From Aquibium oceanicum (lineage in GTDB: Bacteria; Pseudomonadota; Alphaproteobacteria; Rhizobiales; Rhizobiaceae), in contig NZ_CP018171.1 in NCBI RefSeq assembly GCF_001889605.1, positions 620,001-684,000 of the forward strand: 64,000 nt of DNA, in the 5' to 3' direction. Shown piece after piece: positions 63,342-64,000 of this stretch. A model generated the notes under the pieces. It worked only from the letters and a program-made list of their open reading frames with translations, was not told the origin of the DNA and did no database searches. Every line of letters begins with the position of its first letter. Positions within the stretch are counted from its first letter, which is position 1. Position numbers and translations under genes: made by a program.

Positions 63342-64000
63342 ATGCCAGGACGAAGGCCGACGAGACGGCGGAAGAGATCGCGCTGAAGATGGACGAGGCC
63401 ACCGCGCCGCAGCCGCCCGAAGCACCCGCTCCGAAGAAGAGGCGGCGCGGACTGCGCCCTCTCCTGATGATCGCTGTGCCCGCCGCGCTCCTGGTGGGCG
63501 GCGGATACGTCTGGGTCACCGGCGGCCGCTATGAGGAGACGGAGAACGCCAACCTGCGCCAGGCGCGCATTTCGGTGACGGCCGAGGTGTCCGGCCGCGT
63601 CACCGAGGCCGACATTTCGGAGAACGAACACGTCAAGGCCGGCGACGTGCTCTTCGAGATCGATCCCGAACCCTACCGCATCGCGCTGGCGCAGGCGGAT
63701 GCCGCCCTCGCGGCGGCGCGGCTCGAGGTCGCGCAGTTGCGCGCCGGATACCAGAAGTCGCTCGCCGAGGCGGAGGTGGCCGGCGACGAGGTGGATTACC
63801 TGCAAAGCGAATTGCAGCGCCAGGAATCGCTTACCGACAAGGGCATCGGCACGAAGTCGGCACTCGATTCGGCGCGTCACGACCTCGCCAAGGCAAAGGA
63901 ACAATTTGCCGTCGCCCAGCAGGGGATAGCCAGCGCCAAGGCCGCGCTCGCGGGCAATCCGGACATCGAGACGGACGAGCATCCCGCAGTGATGGCCGCG
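63338..64000 (+). CDS. HlyD/EmrA-type membrane fusion protein (cut by window end)
   Basis: The first 221 residues are present. A Lys/Arg-rich cytoplasmic start is followed by a membrane helix at about 42-60, the biotinyl-lipoyl-like half ISVTAEVSGRVTEADI with NEHVKAGDVLFEID, and a coiled-coil hairpin from about 115 to the window end. It should be the periplasmic adaptor of an EmrAB-type drug efflux pump. It overlaps marR by four bases (ATGA); the transporter gene would lie beyond the window. Confidence 0.9.
   Translation, partial: MNARTKADETAEEIALKMDEATAPQPPEAPAPKKRRRGLRPLLMIAVPAALLVGGGYVWVTGGRYEETENANLRQARISVTAEVSGRVTEADISENEHVKAGDVLFEIDPEPYRIALAQADAALAAARLEVAQLRAGYQKSLAEAEVAGDEVDYLQSELQRQESLTDKGIGTKSALDSARHDLAKAKEQFAVAQQGIASAKAALAGNPDIETDEHPAVMAA

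Overview
The window is about 65% GC and reads as a chromosomal segment of an alphaproteobacterium of the order Hyphomicrobiales (Rhizobiales), probably near Mesorhizobium, Nitratireductor or Aminobacter. The support is the gene order rpsT-dnaA-dnaN-recF, an MmcB repair protein, a RegB/RegA (ActS/ActR) redox system, a rhizobial-type C-P lyase locus with a hexapeptide acyltransferase and DUF1045, and two palindromes matching the Irr iron control element of rhizobia. Genus and species are not determined. I saw no rRNA, tRNA, CRISPR array or insertion sequence.

Layout. 0-9 kb: a hypothetical gene, then a leftward replication block (rpsT, dnaA, dnaN, recF, a MoeB/ThiF-like enzyme and the two subunits of an aconitase X) and mmcB. 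9-24 kb: an L,D-transpeptidase lipoprotein, two GH13 glycosidases, a YqaE/Pmp3 peptide, a Tat-exported metallo-hydrolase, a CSS/EAL c-di-GMP phosphodiesterase, glnD, murJ, a vapBC module, trpS, a universal stress protein and nfuA. 24-37 kb: a 1-Cys peroxiredoxin, a small curli cluster (two curlins plus CsgH), a malonyl-CoA synthetase, regA/regB, hrpB and a YnjBCD-type ABC transporter. 37-51 kb: a near-complete phosphonate (C-P lyase) locus, phnF / phnGHI / phnJKL-acyltransferase / phnCDEE / DUF1045-phnMN, interrupted between phnI and phnJ by an antisense hicAB toxin-antitoxin pair. 51-58 kb: a leftward iron block (IrpA imelysin, outer-membrane barrel-like protein, bfd, bfr, di-heme oxidoreductase, second imelysin, DUF1513). 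58-64 kb: a MaoC hydratase, cysK, a PfpI protein, an ICL/PEP-mutase family enzyme, a HAD hydrolase, dut, and a MarR regulator followed by an EmrA-like fusion protein cut by the window end.

How the parts work together. The phn locus has PHO-box repeats before phnG and before phnC and a perfect palindrome for PhnF, so it is probably induced by phosphate starvation and tuned by a phosphonate ligand. It encodes uptake, C-P bond cleavage and ribose-phosphate recycling, but no PhnP; the 2H-phosphoesterase DUF1045 is the obvious stand-in. The iron block has a perfect Irr element upstream of its promoter, whereas nfuA has a near-perfect copy overlapping its -10 box, which suggests opposite regulation of iron acquisition and Fe-S assembly by one regulator. 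The IrpA/di-heme/imelysin/DUF1513 set is conserved but biochemically undefined and is the best candidate here for an under-described system.
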